Shown piece after piece: positions 27,669 to 36,415 of a DNA stretch of 64,000 nt. Location: positions 93,833 to 157,832 of the forward strand of contig CAWEWR010000020.1 in NCBI GenBank assembly GCA_963812675.1. Direction: 5' to 3'. Numbering within the stretch: position 1 is the stretch's first letter; each line of letters begins with the position of its first letter. This stretch comes from AP-15 sp963812675. Lineage in GTDB: Bacteria; Pseudomonadota; Alphaproteobacteria; ATCC43930; CGMCC-115725. The notes beneath the pieces were generated by a model that made no database searches, was not told the origin of the DNA, and saw only the letters and a list, made by a program, of their open reading frames with translations. The translations under genes were made by a program, and so were the position numbers.

Positions 27669-27693
27669 TTTACCCGCCTTAACTCGGCTTGGA
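27669..27693 (+). promoter_or_regulatory. TTTAC direct repeat (site 8)
   Basis: TTTAC at 27669 and TTAAC at 27679 followed by TCGG; the third position at 27689 is degenerate (TTGGA). The start of the small exported protein is about 90 bp away. Confidence 0.6.
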
Positions 27694-27774
27694 GCGTCAG
27701 CGACCTAATTGCTTTGGTGCGAAGCTGGGCTCTTGCCTGCAAGGGTCGCGCACGGATGTAGTAGGAGAAGTAGA

Positions 27775-27993
27775 ATGAGATTACAGGCCTTATTTTTGAC
27801 TGGTGCCGTTATCGCGATGGCAATCCCGCTCTCCGCGGGAGCGGTGTCCTTTGCAGCGGATCAGGAGGCGAGCACCAGCGCTCGGCCGGCCGCGTCGGCT
27901 ACATACGCTTGCCCTCCCCATTATTATTGGGAGCCGGACGCCTATGCCCCGCACGGCAAGTTTAGGCCGGCGCATTGCGCGCCCCGCTGGTGA
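27775..27993 (+). CDS. Small exported protein, paralogue of 8733-8966
   Basis: The ATG at 27775 has AGGAG upstream. The 72-residue product has a signal peptide (MRLQALFLTGAVIAMAIPLSAGA) almost matching that of the 8733 gene in its IPLSAGA end. The mature part has CPPHYYWEPDAYAPHGKFRP and a second Cys, the same pattern as the paralogue. Both lie behind TTTAC sites. Function unknown. A decayed cytochrome c follows in the same direction. Confidence 0.75.
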   Translation: MRLQALFLTGAVIAMAIPLSAGAVSFAADQEASTSARPAASATYACPPHYYWEPDAYAPHGKFRPAHCAPRW

Positions 27994-28030
27994 ATGGCCG
28001 GCCATCATGCGGGTCGACTGGGCGAGGCAA

Positions 28031-28411
28031 ATGAGATTATCTCCCACCACGGCAGGTCTGCTGCTGATCAACGTCCTCTTGACGTCATCTTCCGCGTTGG
28101 CAGCCGGCGATCCGACGGCCGGCAAAAAAGGTCTTTTCGTCCCACTGCGCAGTGTGCCATGCGACGACGCCCGGTGAGAACAAGGTCGGACCATCTCTCC
28201 CCGGTATTGTCGGGAGCAAGAGCGGCACGGTTCCGGGGTTCGATTTCTCGGCCGCATGAAGGATGCCAACGTCACCTGGGACGACGCCGATCTCGACAAA
28301 TTCCTCGGGAACCCGGCCAGTTTCGTCCACGGCACCAAAATGTTCGTCAATCTCCCCAATGAGCCCGATCGGCAGAACGTCATTGCCTATCTCCACACGC
28401 TGAAGAAGTGA
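28031..28411 (+). pseudogene. Small cytochrome c with two compensating frameshifts
   Basis: The ATG at 28031 (GAGG upstream) opens a signal peptide (INVLLTSSSALAAG). The frame is lost at a run of six A at 28124-28129, where five would keep it. The class I heme site HCAVCH (28146-28160) is then found in the next frame. A missing base near 28251-28256 brings back the original frame for MKDANVTWDDADLDKFLGNP, TKMFVNLPNE and NVIAYLHTLKK. Start and stop are in the same frame, so the two changes cancel out. This pattern suits either reads with indels or recent decay. Confidence 0.75.
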
Positions 28412-28665
28412 GACGGGCTTCATGAAGGCTCCGAAAATCCCGCGTCCCGCTTCCCTTCCCGGCTCCTTGATCCGGAACCAGGCGACATAAAGGGGGCCGG
28501 TACGCGCCGCCGTACCAATGGGCGGCCCTCGCTGCGTTGCTGGCTCGTGGCGGCACGGTAGCCAGAAGACCACCCTGCCGGCATTTCACTGGATGGGTCG
28601 ACGAAAGTCGCGATAGCTTAGAGGGTGGAGGCGAGGATCGATCCACCGAGTCACGAGAGGTAAAA

Positions 28666-29820
28666 ATGACCGAGCTGCCGCCACTGCAGAATGACGTTCT
28701 TCTGTCCGGCATACGATCCCGGTCTGTGCGCGACATCAACGGGCTGAGAATGCATGTGCTGGAGGCCGGCTTCGAGACCCGCGGCCGGCCGCTGGTCCTG
28801 CTGCTGCACGGGTTCCCGGAACTCGCCTATTCCTGGCGGAAGGTGATGCTGCCGCCCGCCGCTGCCGGCTTTAGGGTCGTGGCACCCGACCAGCGGGGCT
28901 ATGGCCGCACGACCGGGTGGGACCCGGAATATGACGGGGACTTGGGCTCGTTTCGCATCCTGAACGCGGTCAGGGATGCGCTGGGGTTGGTCTCGGCGTT
29001 CGGCTATCGCAACGTCGCACTAGTCGCGGGGCACGATTTCGGGGCTTCGGTCGCGGCCTGGTGCGCCCTCGTGCGCCCCGACGTGTTCCGCTCGGTCGCT
29101 CTGATGAGCGCACCCTTTGCAGGCCCACCGGCACTGCCCTTCGACACGGCCGACACCCCGTCGCAGCCGAAACCGCCCGGAATCCGCATTCATGATGAAT
29201 TGGCCAAGCTGGACCGCCCCCGCAAACATTATCAATGGTATTACTCAACTCGGTCGGCCAACGCCGATATGTGGCGTTGCCCGCAAGGCGTCCACGCCTT
29301 TCTGCGAGGCTATTTCCACTACAAGAGTGCGGATTGGACAGGGAATAAGCCCTTCCCGCTGAAATCCTGGACCGCCGGCGAACTCGCGAAGATGCCGACC
29401 TATTACATAATGGACCTGGACAAGAACATGGCCGAGACCGTGGCGCCGGAGATGCCGTCCGCCGCCGAAATTGCCTCCTGCCAATGGCTTTCCGAGGGCG
29501 AACTCCGCGTCTACAGCACCGAATACGAACGCACCGGGTTCCAGGGCGGATTGCAGTGGTATCGCGCCCGCACGCAAGACCTCTATGACGCTGAGCTGGA
29601 GCTATTCTCCGGCCGCTCGATCGACGTGCCGTCGATCTTCATCGCCGGCAGGAGCGACTGGGGCACCTATCAGCGTCCCGGCAATTTCGAGCGCATGCAG
29701 CAGAGCGCCTGCACCCGTATGCTTGGTTGCCATTTGATCGACGGCGCCGGGCATTGGGTGCAACAGGAACAACCGGAGAGGGTCGGCGAGCTGCTGCTGC
29801 GATTTGCCCAGCAGCAGTAA
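28666..29820 (+). CDS. Epoxide-hydrolase-like alpha/beta hydrolase
   Basis: From the ATG at 28666 (GAGAGG upstream) the product is 384 residues. Visible motifs are HGFPE (oxyanion region), the nucleophile elbow VAGHDFGASVAAW with Asp as nucleophile, and a C-terminal acid and base in FIAGRSDWG and GAGHWVQQEQP. Asp in the elbow is typical of epoxide hydrolases and haloalkane dehalogenases; HGFPE favours the former. It is soluble. The 28412-28665 leader shows no site of the types noted elsewhere. Confidence 0.85.
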   Translation: MTELPPLQNDVLLSGIRSRSVRDINGLRMHVLEAGFETRGRPLVLLLHGFPELAYSWRKVMLPPAAAGFRVVAPDQRGYGRTTGWDPEYDGDLGSFRILNAVRDALGLVSAFGYRNVALVAGHDFGASVAAWCALVRPDVFRSVALMSAPFAGPPALPFDTADTPSQPKPPGIRIHDELAKLDRPRKHYQWYYSTRSANADMWRCPQGVHAFLRGYFHYKSADWTGNKPFPLKSWTAGELAKMPTYYIMDLDKNMAETVAPEMPSAAEIASCQWLSEGELRVYSTEYERTGFQGGLQWYRARTQDLYDAELELFSGRSIDVPSIFIAGRSDWGTYQRPGNFERMQQSACTRMLGCHLIDGAGHWVQQEQPERVGELLLRFAQQQ

Positions 29821-29907
29821 GGCTGCGGGCGGATGCTTAACGAGACGTTAACCCGATTCCTCGAGAGTGCACTGATGCTGCCGAGTTAATTGCTTCGGTA
29901 CGTTTGA

Positions 29908-30885
29908 ATGCCTCTGTCGATCATCGAAGAGGAGGACGGCCGCATCGCGGTAAGCAGTCCTTACCACCCTAATTTCCCCGCCAGAGCCCGCAGCCTCGGC
30001 GGAATATGGAACGGCGCGCGGCGCGTGTGGGTCTTCGACGCCGCAGATCATGATCGCGTCCGGTCGCTGTGCCGTGAGATATACGGCACCGACGGTCAGG
30101 AACACGGTAGCCCCCTCCCTAACGCTCCTCCGCTTGCGGAGGAGGGAAGGGTGGGGGCGCCGTTCCCGAACGCGGTGTCCCACGGCAGGAACGAGTTCGC
30201 CGAAGCGGTAACGGCTGTGCCGCACTATTACGGCCATCGCCGCAGGCTCCGCGAGCGGCTGATTGCCGCCGGGGCCGAAAACCTGCCCGATTACGAACTC
30301 TTAGAAATGCTGCTGTTCGCCGCCAACCCGCAAGGCGATGTGAAGCCGGCGGCAAAGTCGCTGCTAGCGCATTTCGGCGGTTTTGGCAAAGTGATGAGCG
30401 CCGACCCCGAGGCGCTGTCGGAAGCCGGGCTCGGCCTTGCCGGCATCGCCGCCATCAAATCGGTGCGGGAGGCGGCCCTGCGGCTGATGCGCTTCGAATT
30501 GCAGGAACAGCCGGTGGTCAATTCCTGGGACAAGCTGATCGACTATTGCAATGCGCAGGTCGCGCACAACAAGGTCGAGGAATTCCACATCCTGTTCCTC
30601 GACCGCAGGAACGTGCTGATCAAGCATGAGCGCCAGCAGCGCGGCACGGTCGACCATACGCCGGTCTATCCGCGCGAGGTCGTCAAGCGCGCGCTCGATC
30701 TCGGCGCCGCGGCACTTATCCTGGTGCACAACCACCCCTCGGGCGACCCGACCCCGTCCAAGGCCGACATCGCCGTCACCCAGGACATCAAAAAAGCCGC
30801 CGCCCCGCTCGGCGTGGTATTGCACGACCACGTGATCATCGGACGCAACGGCCATACCAGCCTGCGCGACCTTGGGCTAATCTAG
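29908..30885 (+). CDS. radC: RadC (JAB/MPN domain) with an extra N-terminal domain and a palindromic insertion
   Basis: Residues ~105-325 are a complete RadC: RLIAAGAENLPDYELLEMLLFA, then EEFHILFLDRRNVL, and the JAMM metal motif HNHPSGDPTPSKAD, ending GHTSLRDLGLI. RadC proteins are linked to mobile DNA and repair but have no settled role. Residues ~1-63 are a separate small domain (PARARSLGGIWNGARRVWVFD) with HARP-like features. The linker of ~40 residues is encoded by a palindromic repeat that keeps the frame. The whole may be a fusion of two genes through the repeat. A weak TTAAC series precedes it at 29837. Confidence 0.8.
   Translation: MPLSIIEEEDGRIAVSSPYHPNFPARARSLGGIWNGARRVWVFDAADHDRVRSLCREIYGTDGQEHGSPLPNAPPLAEEGRVGAPFPNAVSHGRNEFAEAVTAVPHYYGHRRRLRERLIAAGAENLPDYELLEMLLFAANPQGDVKPAAKSLLAHFGGFGKVMSADPEALSEAGLGLAGIAAIKSVREAALRLMRFELQEQPVVNSWDKLIDYCNAQVAHNKVEEFHILFLDRRNVLIKHERQQRGTVDHTPVYPREVVKRALDLGAAALILVHNHPSGDPTPSKADIAVTQDIKKAAAPLGVVLHDHVIIGRNGHTSLRDLGLI
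30111..30157. repeat. Palindromic element inside the radC frame
   Basis: CTCCTCCGC at 30125-30133 pairs perfectly with GCGGAGGAG at 30136-30144 over a TT loop, and outer CCCCCTCCCT/AAGGGTGGGGG extends the stem with one mismatch. It is of the same CCCTC/GAGGG family as 22938 and 30942, and is read through as protein. Confidence 0.65.
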
Positions 30886-30941
30886 TGTATCAACCTAAGA
30901 TTTGGTGACGGGAACCCTCACCCAACTCGCGGCGCTCGGCA

Positions 30942-30966
30942 CCCTCTCTCGCGTTGCAGGAGAGGG
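30942..30966. repeat. CCCTCTC palindrome downstream of radC
   Basis: CCCTCTC (30942-30948) and GAGAGGG (30960-30966) form a hairpin about 55 bp after the radC stop; it may serve as terminator. The remaining 30886-31135 has no gene. Confidence 0.55.
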
Positions 30967-31135
30967 CGCTCAAAGGCGTAGACACCCGGCATCGAGCAGT
31001 CACCAAGCCATGTCAGCTATCGACATAGGCTTGATACGATTTTCGCGCGATCACATCGCATAAATATAATCGGGGTTTATTTCGGTTCGGCCGGCGGAAA
31101 GTGATCGGCCGCGCCTAAAACGATTGGAGCCAGCC

Positions 31136-32861
31136 ATGCGCGTAACCATCGGGATCAAGATATTCGGCATCGCCGTCGGGCTGCTGATCCTGATGGCCGT
31201 TGTCGCCCTCCTGAGCATGCGCATGACCCGTACTGTTGATGACCAACTCGTCATCCTCGACCACAACTATTTTCCCGCCTACGTCGCCCTCGCTCAGGCC
31301 AATATCAGTTCTGTCGAAGAGTCGGCTCATACCCACCGTCTTCTCCTGGTCACCGCCGAGCGCCCGGAGAATACGGCGAAAATTGACGATCTGCGGCAGC
31401 AGATCGCGAATGCCGGCAAGGCGAGCGATGAACAGATCACCGCTGCGCGTCAGCACATCAACGAACAGATCGCTGATCCCCTCGATTTTGACGACAATAT
31501 TGCTCTGGCGCGGCTTGATGTCAGGATCGAGGCGCTGCAGGAGGAAAGACAACGTTATGAGGCCGTGCTCATTAAGCTCCTGGCCGCAGCCGAGGCAGAC
31601 AACACGGTGCTCGCGACCGAACTGCTCGCCGAACTGGACGATTGGCGTGACGACTTCGACCGCAAGATCGATGCGGCGCGGAGCGAGATGCGTCGGCTCG
31701 CCGGTGCCGCCATCGCCGGGACCCGCGCCTATCAGCGGCACGTTGTCCAGATCGGCTTGGCGCTTCTGGCTATTGCCGCGTTGCTCGGCATCATTGTCGC
31801 CGCCGCCGTCACCCTCGGCCTGGTGCGTCCGGTGCGTCGGCTGCTGGCTGGGACCGCTGCGGTTGAGGGTGGCGCGCTCGACACCGTGGTGCGATTACCT
31901 CGCGGGACGAGATTGGCCGGCTGACGCAGTCCTTCAACAGCATGGTTGGCGAACTGCGGATCAAAGCACAAATTCGCGAGACGTTCGGTAAATATGTCGA
32001 TCCCCGGATTGTCGCCGGGCTGATCGACCGCCCCGAGCTGACCCATGCCAAAGGCTCGCGCCGCGAGATGACGATCTTTTTCTGCGATATGAAGGGTTTC
32101 ACCACTTTCAGCGAAGGCATGACACCGGCCGCACTGGTCACTGTACTCAAGCGCTATATGACGGTGATGTCGGAGCCGGTCCGACGCCATAGCGGCATCA
32201 TCGACAAGTATATCGGTGATGCCATAATGGCTTTTTGGGGTCCGCCCTTCACTGGCGCCGACGAACAGGCCCGTCTCGCCTGCCTTGCTGCGCTCGATCA
32301 ACTTGCCGGCTTTGCAACGTTTCGTGCCGAGCTGCCCGACCTCATCGGCCTCAAACGGGGTTTCCCGGAGATCGACATACGCATCGGCATCGCCACCGGT
32401 GATGTTGTGGTGGGCAGCATTGGCTCGGAGCAGACCCGCAACTATACGGTCATCGGCGATACCGTGAATTTGGCGTCGCGTCTCGAAGGAGCCAACAAAA
32501 CCTACGGCACGCGGGTGCTTATCAGCGAGGCGACCAACCATCTCGCTGCGAGATGCTGGAGACGCGGGAGATCGATTCGGTGGTGGTTGTCGGCAAAACC
32601 GAGCCGCAGCGCATTTTCGAACTGCTCGGCCGCAAGGGTGAGGTTGCGCGCGAGCTCCTGACGCTGCGTGACGCCTATGTCGAGGCGATCGGCGCTTACA
32701 GACGCAGGGATTGGGATCGGGCGCTTGCCGGGTTCGAGGCTTGCCTCGCGATTGTCCCTTGCGATGCGCCGAGCAAGCTGTTCCTCGAACGTATCGCCCA
32801 GTTCCGCGTCACCGCCCCGTGTGCCGAGTGGAATGGCGTCTGGTCGCTGGTGGAGAAGTGA
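31136..32861 (+). pseudogene. Membrane class III adenylate cyclase, broken by two 1-base deletions
   Basis: The ATG at 31136 has GGAG upstream. Part one gives a membrane-bound sensor: TM span at residues ~5-27, periplasmic helices, second TM near 205-230, start of HAMP. At about 31897-31905 one base is missing; HAMP then continues (RDEIGRLTQSFNSMVGEL) into a cyclase domain with the metal site FFCDMKGFTTFSEGM, DKYIGDAIMAFWG and NYTVIGDTVNLASRLEG. A second missing base near 32546-32550 shifts to the last ~100 residues (EMLETREIDSVVVVGK, then a TPR-like tail to WSLVEK). If both are artefacts this is a complete ~575-residue cAMP-producing receptor. Confidence 0.8.
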
Positions 32862-33282
32862 ACGAACCTCAATCGGGCCCCTCGGGGTACCAGCTGCTTC
32901 TTTCCGGGCAATCCGAGCTGGTGGGGTTGGGCACTTTAAACCGAAACCTCCCGGCGTCGTCCCAATGCAGTCACATTCGGCCCGAGGTGATCACCAGAGG
33001 CGGGCACAGGGTGATGGTCGGGGCGAGACCCTTAATCATTTTGAGCAGATCGCGCCGGTCACGGCGCGCCCGTACGTTCTGGGGGCAAATCTTGTTGCAG
33101 TTGGCGGCGCGCTACTGCTCGAGCAGAACAACGAGGGGTCGGAGCGCTTAAGCCCGCATCGGCATGCGGTTGGTTCTGCGACATGCCGGGGATGACGCCG
33201 AGCTGGGTCTCGACGGCGTCACTCGATGACTTCTTCGGCGAGCGCTAGCAGCATCTCGGGGAACCTGCACTGGATGCCCGAA
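32862..33282. other. 421-bp region without a convincing gene
   Basis: Open frames exist on both strands but lack start context or family motifs. A minus-strand string ending LAPTITLCPPLVITSG near 32990 recalls aminotransferase C-termini, too weakly to call. Confidence 0.4.
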
Positions 33283-33801
33283 TCAATGTGGAGGCTGGCT
33301 CGAGGTAAGAAGCGGCCGTCCGCGGCTGGTGAACGCGGTAAGTGCAGTTCCGGTGTAGTTGACGTTCACGCTCTCGATTATTGGCGGGTTCACCGGCGTA
33401 TCGGCGTCCCAGGCAACCAGAAAATTCGCCCCGGTGTCGCCAGTCGTGTCCTTAAATTCTATGAAGATCTCCGTCGACGCGAGCGGACCGAGGTTCCGCG
33501 CCGCGTCGCTATCATCTCGCAGCAGCTTCCCATCACCGCCATAATACCGCGCCGAACGCACTGTGATGCTGTGGTTGGGGTCGGTGTTCCGGATCGATAC
33601 CATGGAAGACAGGAGTAGGATCGAGGGCTTGCCCTGTAAATCCAGGTTCCGGTACCAGATCTGCGAATAAATTGGGACATACACTACCTGGCCGCGGCTG
33701 AGGTCCAAGGCCTCCTCGGCAAAACTGATGCTGCTTGAAAACCAGGCAGCCAGAAACCAAACCGCGAAGTCGACGCACAACAGCTGTCGCTTCTGTCTCA
33801 T
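33283..33801 (-). CDS. Exported DUF3124 protein
   Basis: From the ATG at 33801 (in MRQKRQLLCVDF) the product is about 172 residues with a signal peptide ending SISFAEEA. The mature part matches DUF3124: GQVVYVPIYSQIWYRN, MVSIRNTDPNHSITVRSARYYGGDGKLLRD, LGPLASTEIFIEFKDTTGDTGANFLVAW, and the FTSRGR ending. All core blocks are in one frame. Function unknown; periplasmic by signal. It is divergent from the sulfatase remnant. Confidence 0.82.
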   Translation of the reverse strand: MRQKRQLLCVDFAVWFLAAWFSSSISFAEEALDLSRGQVVYVPIYSQIWYRNLDLQGKPSILLLSSMVSIRNTDPNHSITVRSARYYGGDGKLLRDDSDAARNLGPLASTEIFIEFKDTTGDTGANFLVAWDADTPVNPPIIESVNVNYTGTALTAFTSRGRPLLTSSQPPH

Positions 33802-33851
33802 TTCGGATCCCTTCAAAGATTTCGCACCGCCCCCGCTTATGGAGGAAAAGC

Positions 33852-34012
33852 ATGACATCTATACGCGTCGGAGTTTACTTACTTCGGCAGCTGCCTTGCC
33901 GCTGGTCGGCATGGCAGCAGTGGCCCGGTCGCCTACTCGAAAAACAGCAAAACTCCCAAACGTCGTCTTCTTCCGGGCTGACGATCTGGGCTATGCGGAC
34001 GCAATTGGAAGA
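33852..34012 (+). pseudogene. N-terminal remnant of a Tat-exported sulfatase
   Basis: GGAGG lies 7 bases before the ATG at 33852. Homology is in the frame one base earlier: a Tat-type RRSLLTSAAALPLVGMAAVA, then PNVVFFRADDLGYAD, the metal-binding start of arylsulfatases. Homology ends at about 34005, where the opposite-strand MetX-like gene begins. The catalytic Cys/Ser region is missing. Confidence 0.65.
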
Positions 34013-35104
34013 TCACCGAACTGGTGCCGTCGGGGGGAGCGTTCCCATGAAGCTGGTCAGAAAAGGCTTCCACACCGCGGCGTAATAGTGGGTGAAATGC
34101 CCGTGCGTCTTGTCGTTGTATGGGATCAGGACATAGCGGCCTTCATGAATCTTCTTCATCGCGCGCTCGACCGTGCCTAGCTCGGGCGGGTTGGCAACGT
34201 CCTCCACGGTGTTGATCAGCAGCACCTTGGCTTTGATCTTGGGGAGATCACCCTCGGGGCTGTAGTCCTCGATCAACTCGATCGCCCACAAAGAATCGTT
34301 GGCGTCGCCCTTTGCGATCCGCGCCATTCGCTCATCATACAGCCCGTCGGCGGCAGCGCGGGTCGGTGCCAATTCCTGAATGCGCGCGGCGCTCTCCGGC
34401 ATGAACGATCCCGCCGCGGCGCTGTAGATGTAGTGAGTTGGGTTTTTATCATAATTACCACCGTTCCAATCGGGGTCATGGCGGATCGCCTCGGCGGCGG
34501 CGCGGCGCGTGATCCAATTGCGTCCGCTGATCTCGACCGGCTGACAGGAGAGGCCGACGATCCCGTCCATCAGGTCGGGATACATCTCGGCCCACAAAAA
34601 ACTGTGCATGCAACCCAGCGAACTGCCGACGACGAGGCGCAAATGCGCGACCTCGAGCCCCTCTGTGACCATTCGGTGCACGCTGTCCACCATGTCGTGG
34701 TAACGGTAATGTGGGAAATTGCCTTTGAGCCCGTCGGAAGGCTTGCTGGAGCCACCGCGGCCAAGCGCGTCGGGGATAATTATGAAGTGTCGGCTGGCAT
34801 CCAGCGGCTCGCCATCCTTGAATAATTCATCGGCCAAGGTTGGCCGCAGCCAGTTTGCGCCTGTGCCGGTATTGCCCTGCAACAGCAGTACGCCATTGAT
34901 GATCTCGCCTGCGGCATTGCGCTCTGCAGAACCAAGAGTGCGGTAGTGCAGTTTCAGCTGAGGGATGGTCTCACCGCTGGCAAATTTGTAATCTGTGATG
35001 ATGAAGTTGTCTTCCCGGTAGTTGGGCCAGTTTGTGTTTTGGGTCTGAGCCAGCGCGGGTGCGGTGCTTATAATGCCAGCGGCTACAAGAGTGCGAATCC
35101 ACAT
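34013..35104 (-). CDS. MetX-like alpha/beta hydrolase, exported
   Basis: Taken from the ATG at 35104 (CAGGAG upstream) the protein is ~363 residues. A signal peptide (MWIRTLVAAGIISTAPALAQ) makes a cytoplasmic homoserine O-acetyltransferase role unlikely. The fold is that of MetX: LLLQGNTGTGANWL, the nucleophile elbow LVVGSSLGCMHSF (Ser), acid in LINTVEDVANPP, and base in DKTHGHFTHYY. Exported MetX-like hydrolases of this type are uncharacterised. Its 3' end cuts the sulfatase remnant. Confidence 0.82.
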   Translation of the reverse strand: MWIRTLVAAGIISTAPALAQTQNTNWPNYREDNFIITDYKFASGETIPQLKLHYRTLGSAERNAAGEIINGVLLLQGNTGTGANWLRPTLADELFKDGEPLDASRHFIIIPDALGRGGSSKPSDGLKGNFPHYRYHDMVDSVHRMVTEGLEVAHLRLVVGSSLGCMHSFLWAEMYPDLMDGIVGLSCQPVEISGRNWITRRAAAEAIRHDPDWNGGNYDKNPTHYIYSAAAGSFMPESAARIQELAPTRAAADGLYDERMARIAKGDANDSLWAIELIEDYSPEGDLPKIKAKVLLINTVEDVANPPELGTVERAMKKIHEGRYVLIPYNDKTHGHFTHYYAAVWKPFLTSFMGTLPPTAPVR

Positions 35105-35546
35105 TACAACGGGGCTCCTGCAAAAGGCTTCCGCACGATCTTCTTCTCGTCTTGGAATATAGCCCATTGCGCACTGACTTGGCCGTGTTTCTTCAAGGCC
35201 GCCGCGTTCTCCTGGGATGACTGCATCTCGCAAAGGGACAGGACGTTTACTCGGTTCCACCGAATTTCTCGATCAAGTTTCCCTCTACGGGGGCCCGAAG
35301 GTTCGAATCCATCTTTCGCCTCTTTCGAAGTACTCAAAAACTTGAGGGATTCCGCCATTCTCGGCGAGTAGGTAAAAGGGTTTTGTCCCCGGTTTTGTCC
35401 CCAAGGCAAAAAAAACCTCCTATAGCGCGGCAGGCCGAGGGTGAAGTCGTAAGCTTGCTGGAAAAAGGGTTGGGGTGCACCTTCGCCTGATAGGCGAAAG
35501 CAACGAGGACCGGTTTGGGGACCGGCCTCGACGAAGGAGCACCCCG
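35105..35546. other. 442-bp junction region before an IS256-type fragment
   Basis: It holds a tRNA T-arm-like GGTTCGAATCC at 35300-35310 but no matching acceptor or anticodon arm. Direct TTTTGTCCCC words lie near 35380-35402, and a small inverted pair GCCT-ATAGGC near 35485 may belong to the IS end. No gene seen. This may be an old attachment site. Confidence 0.35.
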
Positions 35547-35864
35547 ATGGAGAGGATACCGGGATCCGAGCGGACACGCGAGAAGCTGAGAGCGCTGATG
35601 GATGGCCGAAACGAGGTCGAGGATGAGCGTTCGGAGCTCGTGCGGCTGGCGGCGCGGCTGATCATCGAGGAAGCACTGGAAGGCGAGGCAAGAGACGCGC
35701 TGGGGTGCGATTACTACGCTCGCGGCGGCCAACCGGGCGCCGGGTATCGCAACGGCTATCGGCGGGGAGGCGAGGATGCCTTTGCAGAACCGTTCGCAAT
35801 CTATCGCCGGATCTACAAAAATATCCCCACGCACGGGCAGTGGAAATTACGGATCACCCCATAG
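35547..35864 (+). mobile_element. IS256/mutator-type transposase, 5' fragment
   Basis: GGAG precedes the ATG at 35547. The first ~85 residues (LVRLAARLIIEEALEGEARDALG, then YYARGGQPGAGYRNGYR) match the N-terminus of IS256-family transposases, usually ~400 residues. Homology ends near 35800; the last residues to 35864 read antisense through the adjoining HNH-like gene. The catalytic DDE region is absent, so the element is inactive. Confidence 0.78.
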
Positions 35865-36079
35865 ATGTAATCATCCAGTTTTCCCAATACCCCATCGCAA
35901 CTCTGGCACAGGATATTCTTGTCGAAGACGCCCAACTGAGCCGGTTTTACCCGCGACAGCGATAGCTCAAGGTTATGTTTGCTGCTTCCTGCCTTGAGCA
36001 TTCTCCCAAACGCCCTTGGTATGATGTGCGATTTTATGAGCCGAGTGGCCTGACAGCCAGGACCGCGACAATGCTTCAT
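35813..36079 (-). pseudogene. HNH-like zinc protein, 3'-truncated at the IS junction
   Basis: The 88-residue frame starts MKHCRGPGCQATRLIKSHIIPRAFGR and has a second Cys pair in ILCQSCDGVLGKLDDYIYG, a pattern of HNH-nuclease-like proteins on mobile DNA. After DDYIYGVIRNF it runs into the IS fragment and stops, so the C-terminal half is lost. Confidence 0.55.
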
Positions 36080-36223
36080 TGCAGAATGCCGATAACTGCT
36101 AAGAAGTGCCCGGGCCGAAGTTTGTTGAGAATCTCTCGTAAACTCCGAATGCGGGCGAGAACGGGTACCGATCGTTCTCTCTATGGTGTCGTGAAGCTCG
36201 CGAGTCGACCTTATCTCAGGGTC

Positions 36224-36412
36224 ATGAAGCTTGACCTATCCGACGAACAAGCCGTCCTTCTGGAAAGAGAGCTTACCGCAATCATCGAGAATGATCGCTA
36301 TTTCCTAATTGGACAGCTTCGGGGGAGGAATAAGCTAAAGACCGGTAGCCGGCTGCTGGTTCCAAGATTCCCCGAAATCAAATTCATCCTGTCTTGTTGC
36401 GGGGTGCTGTGA
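36224..36412 (+). CDS. Small hypothetical protein, possibly 3'-altered
   Basis: The frame begins MKLDLSDEQAVLLERELTAIIENDRYFL, which matches a widespread family of short helical proteins in alphaproteobacteria. The usual ending differs here (after YFL), suggesting that the 3' part was replaced. AGGG lies close before the ATG. Confidence 0.35.
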   Translation: MKLDLSDEQAVLLERELTAIIENDRYFLIGQLRGRNKLKTGSRLLVPRFPEIKFILSCCGVL

Positions 36413-36415
36413 AGC

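Noticed and set aside
29837..29861. TTAAC-TTAAC-TTCCT series before radC as a ninth regulon site
   Set aside because: Spacing is 11 and 9 bp instead of 10 and 10 and the last word is poor; left out of the site list.
32960..33130. Minus-strand string resembling an aminotransferase C-terminus (ITLCPPLVIT)
   Set aside because: Too short, no neighbouring aminotransferase motifs, and a Cys-rich lead-in that does not fit the family.
35300..35310. Possible tRNA (GGTTCGAATCC T-arm)
   Set aside because: The T stem has a mismatch and no matching acceptor, D or anticodon arm could be folded upstream on either strand. Kept only as a possible attachment-site remnant.
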